From Anaerolineae bacterium (lineage in GTDB: Bacteria > Chloroflexota > Anaerolineae > Aggregatilineales > Phototrophicaceae): 64,000 bases of DNA. The notes beneath the pieces were generated by a model. The model searched no databases. It was not told where the DNA came from and saw nothing but the letters and a program-made list of their open reading frames with translations. The stretch covers positions 62,001 through 126,000 of the forward strand of contig JADLAY010000026.1 of NCBI GenBank assembly GCA_020849765.1, given 5' to 3'. The translations under genes and the position numbers were made by a program. Of the stretch, positions 1 through 9,293 are shown in pieces. How positions within the stretch are numbered: position 1 is the stretch's first letter; each line of letters begins with the position of its first letter.

Positions 1-405
1 CTCACCACCTTACGAAAAGCTGCGCCACTCAAAAAACCAGCAAAGCCTATCCTCGAATGCGCACTGATATTTTCTGAGCCGTCTGCGCAATAGAGAGACG
101 AAAATCCCCAATCCAGAAGAACAACGGAGAGGGGATCGTTGTTACAGTCACTATTTAGGCGCATTGTATCAGACAATTTGTTAGATGGGAATAAACATTA
201 TTCCCCTTCTCATATGTTCCGTTCATGCGTTTTATACGAGATTTTGCGAATCTGCCGCCTCAATCGCCCCGTACATTAGTCATATTCGGCCAATTGGGCG
301 ATGCACCCGGTCTTCCCGTCGAAACGGTGATCTTCATCACTTGTCGCCAGAGATCAAGCGCCTTACAGTGAAGATAACTGGCCTTCACCACGAAGGAGAC
401 CGACT
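1..405. other. Left-edge intergenic stretch
   Basis: No convincing gene is seen. Open frames here have no homology I recognise and no good ribosome binding site. The base composition is lower in GC than the flanking genes, as expected for a non-coding region. It may hold the promoter for the two small membrane-protein genes that follow, but I cannot point to a clear -35/-10 pair. Confidence 0.5.
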
Positions 406-600
406 ATGAACGGCGACCGATTCTGGGAAACGACGTCTGGTGAACTCGTCGTCTGGATCATCGCCGTTGCGGCGGCATTGTCGCTGACGGCGATCCTGGC
501 GGTCAACCTGGGCGCGCTGGAAACAGGCTTGATCTTCTCAGCGCTCCTGCTCGTCATCGTCTTCGTGCTCGCGCGGGCTCTGCACACAGAACCCTTCTAG
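406..600 (+). CDS. Small two-helix membrane protein, unknown function
   Basis: A 64-residue protein. It has a short polar N-terminus followed by two hydrophobic segments (about residues 14-34 and 38-57) and a short charged tail, so it is probably a two-pass inner-membrane protein. The start codon has a purine-rich GAAGGAGA box upstream, about 8 bases away, which supports this start. It lies 23 bases ahead of another tiny membrane protein on the same strand, so the two are probably co-transcribed. I recognise no family, and no function can be assigned. Confidence 0.55.
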   Translation: MNGDRFWETTSGELVVWIIAVAAALSLTAILAVNLGALETGLIFSALLLVIVFVLARALHTEPF

Positions 601-623
601 CGAGCCAGGTTTGAGGTCCGATC

Positions 624-815
624 GTGAATCAATGGATTGACCGGCTGAGCGAGGGCATCCTCATCAGCGGGTTGTTCATCATGCTGCTTGCCGTGACCCT
701 GCTCGATCAATTGCAGGCGACGCCGCTGATCGTCGTCATGCAGACGCTGCTGGCGCTGGCCCTGCTGGCGGGCGCGGCCCTCATCATCCGGCGGCGCGCC
801 AACACGGCGCATTAG
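624..815 (+). CDS. Small two-helix membrane protein, unknown function
   Basis: A 63-residue protein with two strongly hydrophobic stretches (about residues 11-29 and 36-55) and a basic RRRA C-terminal tail. By the positive-inside rule the tail probably faces the cytoplasm. It follows the previous small membrane protein closely on the same strand and ends next to the convergent oxidoreductase gene. The two neighbours have similar size and topology but no obvious sequence identity. No family is recognised. It is a plausible gene because hydrophobicity and codon bias fit, but its short length keeps confidence moderate. Confidence 0.5.
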   Translation: MNQWIDRLSEGILISGLFIMLLAVTLLDQLQATPLIVVMQTLLALALLAGAALIIRRRANTAH

Positions 816-816
816 C

Positions 817-1839
817 TCAGACGATTCGTTCGACCGCCTGTGTCTGCCGGGTGGCCGCTGCACGCAGGAGCGCCTCGATCAGGGCGACGTCCTGCAAGCA
901 CTGTTCGGGCGTGCTGACGACCTGCGCTTTCTCCCCACGCACAACTTCGGCAAAATCGCGCAGCATGGTGACCGTGCTGCGCTCGTGAACTTCCCACATC
1001 TGCTGGCGCTGCGGCTCCATGCCCGGACGCTCGACGATCAATTCCGGGCGGTCGACGCGGAGCACACCCTCGTCGCCAATCACGTTGAGGAAGCCCTGCC
1101 AGGGCGCTTTGCTGGCAAAGGTCGCGCCGTAATTGCCGATGACGCCGCTCTGGAAGGTCAGCGTGGCGTTGAGCGTATCCAGCGGCGGCAGATCCGGCTG
1201 GATGCTGGTGGCGGCCGCGCTCACCTGAATCGCCTCGCCGAAGATCATGCGCAGGGCGGCGGCATGATGCACCCCGGCGTCGAGCAAGTAGCCGCCCTGG
1301 AAGGCCGGGGTCTGGCGCCAGGACGTGTGGTAATAAGGCGACTCTGGCGTGATCGATTTGGACACCATCCACTGGAAGGTGATGACACGCCCGATGGCAC
1401 CCTCGATCAACAGGCGGGCAGCGTGATTGTAGGCCGGTTCGTAGCGATACTGCTCGGCCACCATCCACACCTGATCCGGGAAGCGGCTCTTGTGCGCGAG
1501 CAAGCGCCGCCCGGTGACGAGATCCGGCGCGGTCGGTTTCTCACTGATGACGTGTTTGCCCGCCTCGAGCGCCTGCTCGACCACGTCGGGGATGCGCTCG
1601 ATCGGCAGCAGCACGTCGACGGCGTCGATGTCGTCGCGCGCCAGCAGCGCCTCGAGATCGCTGGTCGTGTCGATGGGATAGTCGAACGTCTCGGCCAGCG
1701 CGCGCGCATTCGCCTCGGTACGGCTGTAGATCGATTTGACTTCAAAGTGATCGGCCAGGGCGCGCAGGGACGGCGCATGAGCGTCACGGGCGTAGATGCC
1801 CGCGCCGATCAAAGTGAGACGGATACGATCGGTTGACAC
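817..1839 (-). CDS. Gfo/Idh/MocA-family oxidoreductase
   Basis: A 340-residue NAD(P)-dependent sugar or inositol dehydrogenase-like enzyme of the cytoplasm. The N-terminal Rossmann fold starts with IRLTLIGAGIYARDAH (residues 6-21), a variant glycine motif. The family's EKP signature appears as SEKPTAP near residues 99-105. A C-terminal alpha/beta substrate domain follows, containing LLDAGVHHAA, the segment that carries the usual catalytic His. Length is typical for the family. The start is GTG, placed 7 bases after a GGAGG box; an ATG between them is out of frame. Substrate cannot be told from sequence. The gene is monocistronic and convergent with the small membrane-protein genes. Confidence 0.85.
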   Translation of the reverse strand: MSTDRIRLTLIGAGIYARDAHAPSLRALADHFEVKSIYSRTEANARALAETFDYPIDTTSDLEALLARDDIDAVDVLLPIERIPDVVEQALEAGKHVISEKPTAPDLVTGRRLLAHKSRFPDQVWMVAEQYRYEPAYNHAARLLIEGAIGRVITFQWMVSKSITPESPYYHTSWRQTPAFQGGYLLDAGVHHAAALRMIFGEAIQVSAAATSIQPDLPPLDTLNATLTFQSGVIGNYGATFASKAPWQGFLNVIGDEGVLRVDRPELIVERPGMEPQRQQMWEVHERSTVTMLRDFAEVVRGEKAQVVSTPEQCLQDVALIEALLRAAATRQTQAVERIV

Positions 1840-1900
1840 AGCATTTCCTCCGGCAGAATTTGCGCTACCATACAGACCAGAAGTATAGCGGAGTTCGCGT

Positions 1901-3064
1901 TTGAATCAGAAACACAGCGCGCGAGGGCGACTCTGCCAGCGCGCTATGCTGCCCCTCGTTGCCGCCCTGCTGCTGATCGTCGCCGTCGCCCCGGCACAGG
2001 CGCAGCTGCCACCGTGCGGCGAACGCCCAATGTACAGCCTGGCACTGTGGGTCGACCCGACGTACATGTGCCTGGAGTGGGTGATTGACGATCCGGCATC
2101 GGGCGACCTCGCGTACACGGCGCTGGCCGTCGGCGACGATGGCACGCTCTACGCGACGCGCCCACGCGAAGGACAGATCTACGCCCTGGATGATACGAAC
2201 GGCGACGGCCTACCGGATGCGCCACGCGTCATCGCCGAAGGCTTGACGCTGCCGAACGCCCTCGCCTGGCACGACGGCGCACTCTACATCGCAGGCGGCG
2301 GGCGGGTCGACCGCTTAGTGGGCAGCACGCTGACGACCTTGATCGACGACCTGCCGGCCAGTGCCTTCTGGACGGTCGGTCTGGCCGTCGGCGATGATGG
2401 CCGCATTTACGTCGCGACGGGCGCCCCCTGTGACCAGTGCGAGCCGGACGATCCGGCGCAAGGGGCGGTCATCATCTACGAGCCGGATAGCGGTCATCGC
2501 ACGATCATCGCCCACGGGCTGCGCCAGCCCGGCGACCTCGCCATCTACCACAACGTGCTATGGACCTCGGACACGGCCTGGGATGCACTTGAAGGCAGCG
2601 GGCAAAAAGACGAGATCAATCTGGTGACGCGCGGCCTCGACTTTGGCTTTCCGGCCTGCGCGGGCGCTGCCGATTGCCCGGACGGCGTGGCGCTCCCTGC
2701 CTATACCTTCCCGGCGCAGAGCAGCCCGCTCGGCATGGCGGCCTATCACGGCGATGCCCTGCCGACCCTGGCCGACACGCTGCTGGTCGTGCTCAGTGGC
2801 AACCGCAATGATTCGAAGATCGCCGGTTTCATGGTCACGGCCTTGCGCTTCGACGCGCAGGGAGCCTTCACAGATCGCTACGATCTGATGCCGAACGGCG
2901 ACGGCTATCTCGGGTCCGAGCGCTACACGACGGACGAGCTGAGTTATCGAAACAGCGGTTTCTTCCCCCGCCGCCCGCTCGACGTGGCCGTCAGCCCGCA
3001 GGGCTGGGTCTACGTCAGCGTCAGCGGCGGTCGCATCCTTGCCCTACGCCCTCCCGGCGGATGA
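1901..3064 (+). CDS. Secreted sorbosone dehydrogenase-like beta-propeller protein
   Basis: A 387-residue exported protein. A signal peptide is visible (basic n-region, LPLVAALLLIVAVAP core, AQA cleavage site near residue 34). The rest has repeated blades with patterns such as DGTLYATRPREGQIYALDD and LPNALAWHDGALYIAGGG, typical of glucose/sorbosone dehydrogenase (GSDH) propellers that bind PQQ or act as binding scaffolds. The start is TTG, chosen because a GGAG box at 1890-1893 sits 7 bases before it; an ATG at 1946 would shorten the signal peptide. It is followed at 13 bases by an esterase gene on the same strand, so the two are probably an operon of secreted sugar or polymer-handling proteins. 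Enzyme activity is unproven. Confidence 0.75.
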   Translation: MNQKHSARGRLCQRAMLPLVAALLLIVAVAPAQAQLPPCGERPMYSLALWVDPTYMCLEWVIDDPASGDLAYTALAVGDDGTLYATRPREGQIYALDDTNGDGLPDAPRVIAEGLTLPNALAWHDGALYIAGGGRVDRLVGSTLTTLIDDLPASAFWTVGLAVGDDGRIYVATGAPCDQCEPDDPAQGAVIIYEPDSGHRTIIAHGLRQPGDLAIYHNVLWTSDTAWDALEGSGQKDEINLVTRGLDFGFPACAGAADCPDGVALPAYTFPAQSSPLGMAAYHGDALPTLADTLLVVLSGNRNDSKIAGFMVTALRFDAQGAFTDRYDLMPNGDGYLGSERYTTDELSYRNSGFFPRRPLDVAVSPQGWVYVSVSGGRILALRPPGG

Positions 3065-3077
3065 AAGGAGTGTGCTC

Positions 3078-4007
3078 ATGACGAAGTGGATGATGTGGCT
3101 GTTCTTCATGGCTTGCATCTTCTGGCTGTCGCACCTGAAGGCGGGCGCGCAGCCTGAACAGATTGTCGAAGGTGATCTCGATTACCAGGGGTTGACGCGC
3201 ACCCACACGCTTTATCTGCCTGCGGCAGCCGCCGAGGGCGAACGACTGCCGCTCTTGATCGCGCTGCATGGCGGCGGCGGCACGGGGCCGCAATTCATGG
3301 ATTACAGCGGCTTCAATGAGCAGGCCGAGGCACAGGGCTTCATCGTCGTCTATCCCGATGGGGTCGGGCAGCAGTGGCACGATGGGCGCGATATTGCCAA
3401 CCCGACGGTGGACGATGTCGGTTACATCGCCACCCTGATGGCGACACTGCAACGAGACTATCCGATCGACCTTGAGCGCGTCTTCGTCACCGGCATCTCG
3501 AACGGCGGCTTCATGACGATGACGCTGGCCTGCGAGCGTTCCGAGTTGTTCGCCGGGGTCGCGGCCATCGCCGCGGAGCTGCCGGAGCGCCTGCGCGAGT
3601 CGTGCGCGCCATCGCCGCTGCCGGTGCTGATCATGAACGGCACTGACGATCCACTGGTGCCTTATGACGGCGGGCCGGTCAAAGTCGGGAATGAAACGCG
3701 CGGCACGACGCTCTCGACGGATACGACTGTCGCCTTCTGGCGCGAGATCAACGGCTGCCCGGACAACCCCGACCTCAGCCTGGGCGTCGATCACCTGCCG
3801 CTCGACGGCACGTCAGTCGAGATCAGCGCTTACGGCGCCTGCGAATCGGGCGCGTCGGTCATCCTTTACCGGGTAGATGGCGGCGGACATGCACTGCCGG
3901 GTGCCGGGCAGTATCTGCCGCGGCGCACGATCGGCATCGCCAGCCGTGAAATCGACGGCGCTGCGGAGATCATGGATTTCTTCGCCGGAATCGCGAACGA
4001 AGCCTAG
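3078..4007 (+). CDS. PHB depolymerase-family (LpqC-like) secreted esterase
   Basis: A 309-residue alpha/beta hydrolase with an N-terminal signal peptide (WMMWLFFMACIFWL). The oxyanion-hole segment ALHGGGGTG, the nucleophile elbow GISNGG, an Asp in GTDDPLVPYDGG and a His in DGGGHALPG complete a Ser-Asp-His triad. This pattern is that of the esterase_phb/LpqC family (polyester, feruloyl or acetyl-xylan esterase-like). The start at 3078 has AAGGAG at 3065-3070 seven bases upstream, which is better than an in-frame start further left that would overlap the preceding gene. It is the second gene of a likely two-gene unit. The natural substrate is unknown. Confidence 0.85.
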   Translation: MTKWMMWLFFMACIFWLSHLKAGAQPEQIVEGDLDYQGLTRTHTLYLPAAAAEGERLPLLIALHGGGGTGPQFMDYSGFNEQAEAQGFIVVYPDGVGQQWHDGRDIANPTVDDVGYIATLMATLQRDYPIDLERVFVTGISNGGFMTMTLACERSELFAGVAAIAAELPERLRESCAPSPLPVLIMNGTDDPLVPYDGGPVKVGNETRGTTLSTDTTVAFWREINGCPDNPDLSLGVDHLPLDGTSVEISAYGACESGASVILYRVDGGGHALPGAGQYLPRRTIGIASREIDGAAEIMDFFAGIANEA

Positions 4008-4771
4008 AGCGCCGTGTAGCCGCCGTCGATCAGGATGTTCTCGCCGCAGATCAGGTCGGACGCGGGCGAGGCGAGGAACAGGATCAGATCGGCGACTTCG
4101 ACCGGCTTGCCGAAGCGCCCCAACGGGATCTTGGCCAGCATCGGGTCGCCCTTCTCCGGCGTACCCCAAACCTGCTCGCCCATCGGCGTCAGGATCACGG
4201 TCGGCGAGACGGTGTTGGCCTGGATGTTGTACTGCGCCCACTCGGCGGCCATCGTCTTGGTCAGCATGTTCAAGCCGCCCTTAGAAGCGGAATAGGCGCC
4301 GTGGCCATCGAGCGCCGTGCTGCCCGCCGCCGATGAGACGTTGATGATCTTGCCGCTGCGCTGCTCGATCATCTTGGGCACAACCACTTGCGCCAGAATG
4401 AACGGCGCGCGCAGGTTAGTCGCCAGCGTCGCATCCCAATCCTCAAGCGTCAGTTCGGTCAGCGGGGCGATGCGGGCGATCCCGGCGTTGTTGACCAGGA
4501 TATCGACCACGCCAAGTTGATTGAGCGCTTCTTCGCCAGCGCGCTGCGCCTCCGCCGCATATTCGAGATCGGCTTCGATGACGACGCAGCGACGCCCCAC
4601 GGCTTCAACGGCGCGGCGCGTGTCCTCCAAACCGGATCGGTCGCGCCCGGTGATGGCGACATCTGCCCCGGCTTCGGCCAGCACCGCCGCCGCCACCGCG
4701 CCGATACCTTTCGAGCCGCCACTGACGAGCGCCCGTTTCCCCTCAAGCGAAAAGCGTGTCATGTAAGACAT
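4004..4771 (-). CDS. SDR-family NAD(P)-dependent oxidoreductase
   Basis: A 255-residue classical short-chain dehydrogenase. It has the cofactor motif GGSKGIG (residues 18-24), NNAG (94-97), and the catalytic tetrad Asn119, Ser147 (NVSSAAG), Tyr160 and Lys164 (YSASK). The C-terminal ending CGENILIDGGYTAL is typical of gluconate 5-dehydrogenase or 3-oxoacyl reductase-like members. A GGAGG box at 4778-4782 sits 6 bases before the ATG at 4771 and 3 before the ATG at 4774, so I take 4771. It overlaps the convergent esterase gene by 4 bases. It could reduce a sugar acid or a ketoacyl substrate; sequence alone does not decide. Confidence 0.85.
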   Translation of the reverse strand: MSYMTRFSLEGKRALVSGGSKGIGAVAAAVLAEAGADVAITGRDRSGLEDTRRAVEAVGRRCVVIEADLEYAAEAQRAGEEALNQLGVVDILVNNAGIARIAPLTELTLEDWDATLATNLRAPFILAQVVVPKMIEQRSGKIINVSSAAGSTALDGHGAYSASKGGLNMLTKTMAAEWAQYNIQANTVSPTVILTPMGEQVWGTPEKGDPMLAKIPLGRFGKPVEVADLILFLASPASDLICGENILIDGGYTAL

Positions 4772-4879
4772 CATTTGCCTCCAAAGAAGTGATTGTTTGC
4801 ACAGGGGTGGGTGCACATGGCACGCCACCCCGAGTTTATTTGTCAGATGAGGTCAAAGGCGAACGCCGCAGGCGATCCA

Positions 4880-7255
4880 TTACGTCGGCAGCGGCGGGCA
4901 CTGGAACAGTTCGATCACCGTGTCCGAGCGGATCCAGCCGCGCACAAACGCGCCGTCGAGCACGAACTCGATGCGGAACCAGATGACGCCGGTCGTTTGT
5001 TCGCGCGTCTGCTCCAGCACGTCGACGGCCACACCCGGCGGCAGTGTGCCGACGTTGGGCGCTTGAGTCGTCGCACGGCTGCGGATGAAGACACCCGTAT
5101 CACCGGAACGGAGCACACGGCAGAGCGGCGCAGGCGTCGACGTGTTGAGCGACGTCGGCGTAATCGACGGCGTCTCAGTGACGGTCGGCGTGCTGCTCGG
5201 CGTATAGGTCGGCGTCGGCGTCGGCGTGTGCGTCGAGGTATTGGTCTCGGTCGGCGTCCAGCTCGACGTCACCGTCAGCGAGGGCGTGACCGTCCAGGTT
5301 GGAGTCGCCGTGCTCGTCGGAGTTGCCGTCCAGGTCGGGGTCGCCGTCGGCGTCCAGGTGACGCTCGGCGTGTAGGTCGCGGTCGCCGTCGGCGTGATGC
5401 TGGGGGTCGTGGTCGGTGGTGGGTTGATGATCGGCATCCAGGCGTCGCGGCTCAGGAGCAAGCCCGCCGCGGCGATGATCAGAATGCCACTGCCGATCAG
5501 GCCCAGGCGCAGGCGGCGCCCACGCTGCGCGCCGCGGAGCATATTGTCGAGACGGCTGATCTCCGTCCGCCGCCCCAGGATGTTGAACGGCTCTTCGCGC
5601 AGGGCGCTGAGCCAGCTTTCCGCCTCGGCCGTATCGCCCTCTTCGAGCGCGGCCTGGGCGCGTTCGACGTAACGCGTCAGCAAATCGCCGACCACGGTGC
5701 GGTAGCGGGAGTCCTGCGCATAATCGCGCAGACCGGCGAGCATCGAGCGCGCCTGCGTCAGTTCGTTGTCGAAGTTCTGCGCGATCAGGGCTGACGCGCG
5801 TTCAATTGCCTGGCGAGCGCGCTGCATCTCGCTCGTTTCCACGCGCGCGTTGGAGAGCATCTCCGCCATGGCGGCGTCACTCGGATCGAGGCGAACGCCC
5901 AGTTCGAGCAGATTGAGCGCCTCGTTGGTCAGCGCCAGCCGTTCTTCGAGCGCGGTTGCGTTGCTGGCGCGGGCGACGGCCGCCTGCGCCTGATCGTGGA
6001 TCTGGGCGCGCACGCTGTTGAGCTTGGCGTTGGCGTCGTGCGTCAGTTGGGTCAGGCGCGGGCTGTTAGGCAGCAGTTGGCGTACGCGAGTCAGGATGTT
6101 GAGGATATTCTGAAGCTGCAGCACCTGATCGGTGAGCGTGCCGCTCAGAACACTGAGCTGCACCGCCGCTTGATCGGCTTCCTGCTGGATGCGGCGCGCC
6201 TTCTCGATGCGCTCTTCCGCCTGCGGATCGTTGGGCACGACGCGCAATGCGCCTTCGTACTTGCGGATGGCCTCCGCCCAGTTATCGTTCGCCATCAGGC
6301 GGTCGCCATCGAGCAGCATCTCGCGCGCCAGCGCCAGATCCTGAATGTCGAGCAGCGCCTGCTCGGCATCCTTCCAGGAGAGGATGCCCGCGCCCTCAGC
6401 CAGATCGCGCGCCTGGCGGTAGAGGCGTTCGGCCTCATCGTAGTTGCCCGCGCGTACGAGCGAGTTGGCGCGGTTGTAAGCGACGCGCGCATCGAACGGG
6501 ATGCGGAAATCCGGCACGACGCCGCGGATCAGGTTATCTTCGGCTTTCTGGCGATACTCCAGCGCGGTCGGGTTGCCCGGCTGCTGCGAGAGCACGCGGT
6601 TCGCCATCTCGATCACCTGCTGGTAATCGCCGGCATAGTAGGCTTGCGTCAGTTCGGAGAGCGTCGCGTCGATGTCCGAGCCGGTATACATCGGCCCCTG
6701 GCCGGGCGCACGGCGGCTGCTCGGCGCGTCCGGCATCAGATCGCGCTCCGGCGCGGGATAGCCGGACGACGTCGGATAGCTATCGGCGCGTTTGCGTGCC
6801 GTCGTCGATTCCGGTGGCTCGGCTTGTGGGCGCGCGGGTGCCTGCACGTTGTAGCGCTTGAACAAATCGTTCACGCGCTGGTTCGCCTGCGGGTTACGCG
6901 CCGCGGCGTCCTGCAAGAGCCCGATCACGTCCTCGTCCGCGGGGTTGAGCTGGAGCGCCTCGGCAAGGATGTCAATCGCCTCGTCGATGTCGTCCTCGTC
7001 ACCCGCAATCTCGATGCGGATGCGCGCCCGGCGTACCATGCCGCGCACGCTGGCCGCGGTCGGCGAGGTCGGGCTGCCGTGGCGAGCCAACTCGGCAAAC
7101 AGTGCCTGAGCCTCGGCTTCTTGCGGCGTATTCTTGGCGTCCGTCAGGAGTGCTCGCGCGTCTTTTTCCAACCGCGACGTCGCTTCCGGATCATCTTCCG
7201 GGAGATTTTGCAGCGCCCGCCGCAAGTCATCGATCCGTTGTTTCAGATCTGCCAT
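4880..7255 (-). CDS. Large TPR protein with membrane anchor, Thr/Pro linker and SH3-like domain
   Basis: A 791-residue protein. Residues 1-580 are almost all helical, with TPR-like repeats (YYAGDYQQVIEMANRVL, ALRVVPNDPQAEERIEKA) and coiled stretches. One transmembrane helix follows (about 580-602). Then comes a roughly 100-residue linker made almost only of Thr, Pro, Ser and Ala, and a terminal SH3b-like domain (about 709-780) with the pattern GDTGVFIRSRATT...GTLPPGVAVDVLEQ. The long TPR part is probably cytoplasmic and the SH3b part outside, on the cell wall. The start ATG is next to a region with no other candidate. It stands alone on its strand between an SDR gene and a sugar ABC operon. 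A structural or sensory envelope role is an inference. Confidence 0.75.
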   Translation of the reverse strand: MADLKQRIDDLRRALQNLPEDDPEATSRLEKDARALLTDAKNTPQEAEAQALFAELARHGSPTSPTAASVRGMVRRARIRIEIAGDEDDIDEAIDILAEALQLNPADEDVIGLLQDAAARNPQANQRVNDLFKRYNVQAPARPQAEPPESTTARKRADSYPTSSGYPAPERDLMPDAPSSRRAPGQGPMYTGSDIDATLSELTQAYYAGDYQQVIEMANRVLSQQPGNPTALEYRQKAEDNLIRGVVPDFRIPFDARVAYNRANSLVRAGNYDEAERLYRQARDLAEGAGILSWKDAEQALLDIQDLALAREMLLDGDRLMANDNWAEAIRKYEGALRVVPNDPQAEERIEKARRIQQEADQAAVQLSVLSGTLTDQVLQLQNILNILTRVRQLLPNSPRLTQLTHDANAKLNSVRAQIHDQAQAAVARASNATALEERLALTNEALNLLELGVRLDPSDAAMAEMLSNARVETSEMQRARQAIERASALIAQNFDNELTQARSMLAGLRDYAQDSRYRTVVGDLLTRYVERAQAALEEGDTAEAESWLSALREEPFNILGRRTEISRLDNMLRGAQRGRRLRLGLIGSGILIIAAAGLLLSRDAWMPIINPPPTTTPSITPTATATYTPSVTWTPTATPTWTATPTSTATPTWTVTPSLTVTSSWTPTETNTSTHTPTPTPTYTPSSTPTVTETPSITPTSLNTSTPAPLCRVLRSGDTGVFIRSRATTQAPNVGTLPPGVAVDVLEQTREQTTGVIWFRIEFVLDGAFVRGWIRSDTVIELFQCPPLPT

Positions 7256-7385
7256 AACGTCCCTCTGAGTGCGCCTATCAAGGCTACCGCATTGTCTTCA
7301 GTTGCACAATGATGGGGCGAGAGTGTGAGGGAAGATCTATCTCCCAAGAAATGGCGTTTGCCCATCATGAGCCGATGGCAACAAA

Positions 7386-7406
7386 AACCGGCATGGGCTG
7401 CCGGTT
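7386..7406 (-). terminator. Rho-independent terminator of the CUT1 sugar operon
   Basis: On the minus strand an 8-bp stem AACCGGCA/TGCCGGTT with a 5-base loop is followed by TTTGTTG. It lies 90 bases after the last permease gene of the sugar operon. Nearly the same element, with extra matching flank, recurs at 12087-12107 after tRNA-Val. Confidence 0.75.
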
Positions 7407-7496
7407 GAGTGTGGACATGTTCAGTTGAGGCCAATCTCGATCCAACTTGGAACATCTGTATAACGGCAGGCGCATCACTGCTGCGCTTCCGGCTGC

Positions 7497-8321
7497 TCAC
7501 CCCTTGACCGACCCCTGGAGAAGTGCAGCGATGATCTGGCGCTGGAACAGGATGAAGACGATCAGCGTGGGCAGCAGAATCAGAATCGTACCGGCACAAA
7601 GCAGCGGCACATTGGTCGCATAGTGCCCCTGGAAGGCGCCCAGCGCGCCCGCCATGGTCCGTTCCGCCGGGTCTTCGACCAGCACCAGCGCAAGCAGAAA
7701 CTGGTTCCACGTCCAGACGGACATGAGAATTCCCAACGATGTGATCGGCGCTCGCGCGAGCGGAAGCTGGATACGCCAGAACAAGTCCCAGATCGTCGCG
7801 CCATCGACGCGGGCGGCCTCAGAGATCTCAGCAGGCATGTTGACGAAGTGCGCGCGCATCCAGAACACCGCAAACGGCATATACAGGCCGATCAGCGGAA
7901 GCACAATCGCGAGCCGCGTATTGTAGATTCCTATCGCGCGTTCCAGGTAATAGAGTGGGACGATGATCCCACCGAAGGGGAGCGTCAACCCAAACACGAA
8001 CAGCCCGAGGAGTAAGCGTGAGCCAGGAATGCGCAGATGGCCAATGGCGAACCCCGCCATCGTCGAAATGATCAAGGCGGCGGGCACCACGGCGAGCACA
8101 ATGAAGGCGCTTGAACCGAGAAGCGCCGTCATGTTTGCCACATTGAAGGCTTCGATGAAATTTCCCCACTGCGGGTCGGCAGGCCACTCAAGCCCTCTGG
8201 GCACGGTTCCGGACGGGTGCAGCGCAGTCATGAAGATGCTGATGAAGGGCAGGATCGTGATTGCCATGAGGCCCAGGAGCAAGGCGCGGCCTGCAACAAG
8301 CTCTCCGCGGTCAATTCGCAT
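7497..8321 (-). CDS. Carbohydrate ABC transporter permease (MalG type)
   Basis: A 274-residue inner-membrane permease of the CUT1 class with six predicted helices. It carries the permease EAA loop in EAARVDGATIWDLFWRIQLP, where the conserved Glu-Ala-Ala and Gly contact the ATPase. It ends with LLQGSVKG, a common MalG-family tail. The ATG overlaps the stop of the upstream permease by one base (TAATG), indicating translational coupling. It is the last of three genes: binding protein, MalF-type permease, MalG-type permease. No ATPase gene is present, so a shared MsmK/MalK-type ATPase encoded elsewhere is expected. The substrate is not evident. Confidence 0.9.
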   Translation of the reverse strand: MRIDRGELVAGRALLLGLMAITILPFISIFMTALHPSGTVPRGLEWPADPQWGNFIEAFNVANMTALLGSSAFIVLAVVPAALIISTMAGFAIGHLRIPGSRLLLGLFVFGLTLPFGGIIVPLYYLERAIGIYNTRLAIVLPLIGLYMPFAVFWMRAHFVNMPAEISEAARVDGATIWDLFWRIQLPLARAPITSLGILMSVWTWNQFLLALVLVEDPAERTMAGALGAFQGHYATNVPLLCAGTILILLPTLIVFILFQRQIIAALLQGSVKG

Positions 8322-9250
8322 TACGTCGCCTCCCGGTTGAGTCGTTGGATCGGGAGGATGACGATCAAGACCAGGAGCATCAGAATGACCGCCAGCGCAG
8401 ATGCCGGTCCGATACGCTGCTCGGTGAACGCGAGGATGTAGATCTGGATTCCGGGAACCGCCGTCGAGTTGCCAGGGCCGCCCGCCGTCGACACATAGAC
8501 GATATCAAAGGCTGCCAAGGCGGCGATCACCGTCACAGTGAGACATACGCCGATCTCATTCCTCAGGAGTGGGACCGTGATCCGGGTGAATTCCGTGAAC
8601 CAACTGGCGCCGTCGATCCGCGCCGACTCGAAGAGCGCCGGGTCGAGCTTGGTCATGCCAGTCCACAGGAGTACCGTGCAAAATCCCAGCAATACCCAGA
8701 TGCCGATGAAGCCGACGGCTGGAAGCGCCCAATCGAAATCTCCAAGCCAGGCTCGAGTGACTTCACCGAAGCCGATGGCTCGCAGAATCTCGTTGATCAG
8801 GCCTGGAAGCGCCAACAGCCAGCCCCAAATGATCCCCGCCGCAACGAGCGGGATCACCTGGGGCAGGAATAAGACTGTGCGCGCAATCTCACCGAGACGC
8901 CCTGTCGCCATGCGGTGCATGATGCTGGCAACAACAAGCCCTAGCGACACAGGAATGAAGCTGAAGAAGACGACCAGCCGAAATGCGTTAAAGACAGTTC
9001 CAAGCAAATCGGGATCGTCCAGGACAGTTGCGTAGTTATCGAGCCCGACCCACGTCATCGCGCCAATACCATTCCAGCGAAAGAACGAGTACTGGACACT
9101 CATCAGGAGGGGCAATAGCACAAACGAGGCATACATCAGCAAAGCTGGTATGACGAACAGCCAACCGATGATATGTTCCCGGCGGCCTCCTTTGTTTGCG
9201 GAGGCCTGCCGGGGCGTTACAGAGGTCGCAGGGCGAATTTCTGATGTCAT
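8321..9250 (-). CDS. Sugar ABC transporter permease (MalF type)
   Basis: A permease of about 309 residues with six helices. It has the CUT1 EAA-like loop FESARIDGASWFTEFTRITVP. The open frame extends far upstream into the binding-protein gene, but that extension is basic low-complexity sequence with no family match, so a start inside the short intergenic region is likely. I use the ATG at 9250; a GTG at 9310 that overlaps the binding-protein stop is an alternative. The helix-rich core starts at HIIGWLFVIPALLMYASF. It pairs with the MalG-type permease that follows to form the transmembrane channel for the sugar delivered by the upstream binding protein. Confidence 0.88.
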   Translation of the reverse strand: MTSEIRPATSVTPRQASANKGGRREHIIGWLFVIPALLMYASFVLLPLLMSVQYSFFRWNGIGAMTWVGLDNYATVLDDPDLLGTVFNAFRLVVFFSFIPVSLGLVVASIMHRMATGRLGEIARTVLFLPQVIPLVAAGIIWGWLLALPGLINEILRAIGFGEVTRAWLGDFDWALPAVGFIGIWVLLGFCTVLLWTGMTKLDPALFESARIDGASWFTEFTRITVPLLRNEIGVCLTVTVIAALAAFDIVYVSTAGGPGNSTAVPGIQIYILAFTEQRIGPASALAVILMLLVLIVILPIQRLNREAT

Positions 9251-9293
9251 CTTTGTTACCGACGGTGCAGGAGTCGCCCCGCTGCCACCTTCA

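Noticed and set aside
185..409. 74-codon open frame at the left edge
   Set aside because: No ribosome site, no family, mixed composition; overlaps the start of the better-supported small membrane-protein gene.
5161..5410. DNA satellite rich in GTCGGCGT
   Set aside because: It is the codon pattern of the Thr/Pro-rich stalk of the TPR/SH3 protein, not a separate element.
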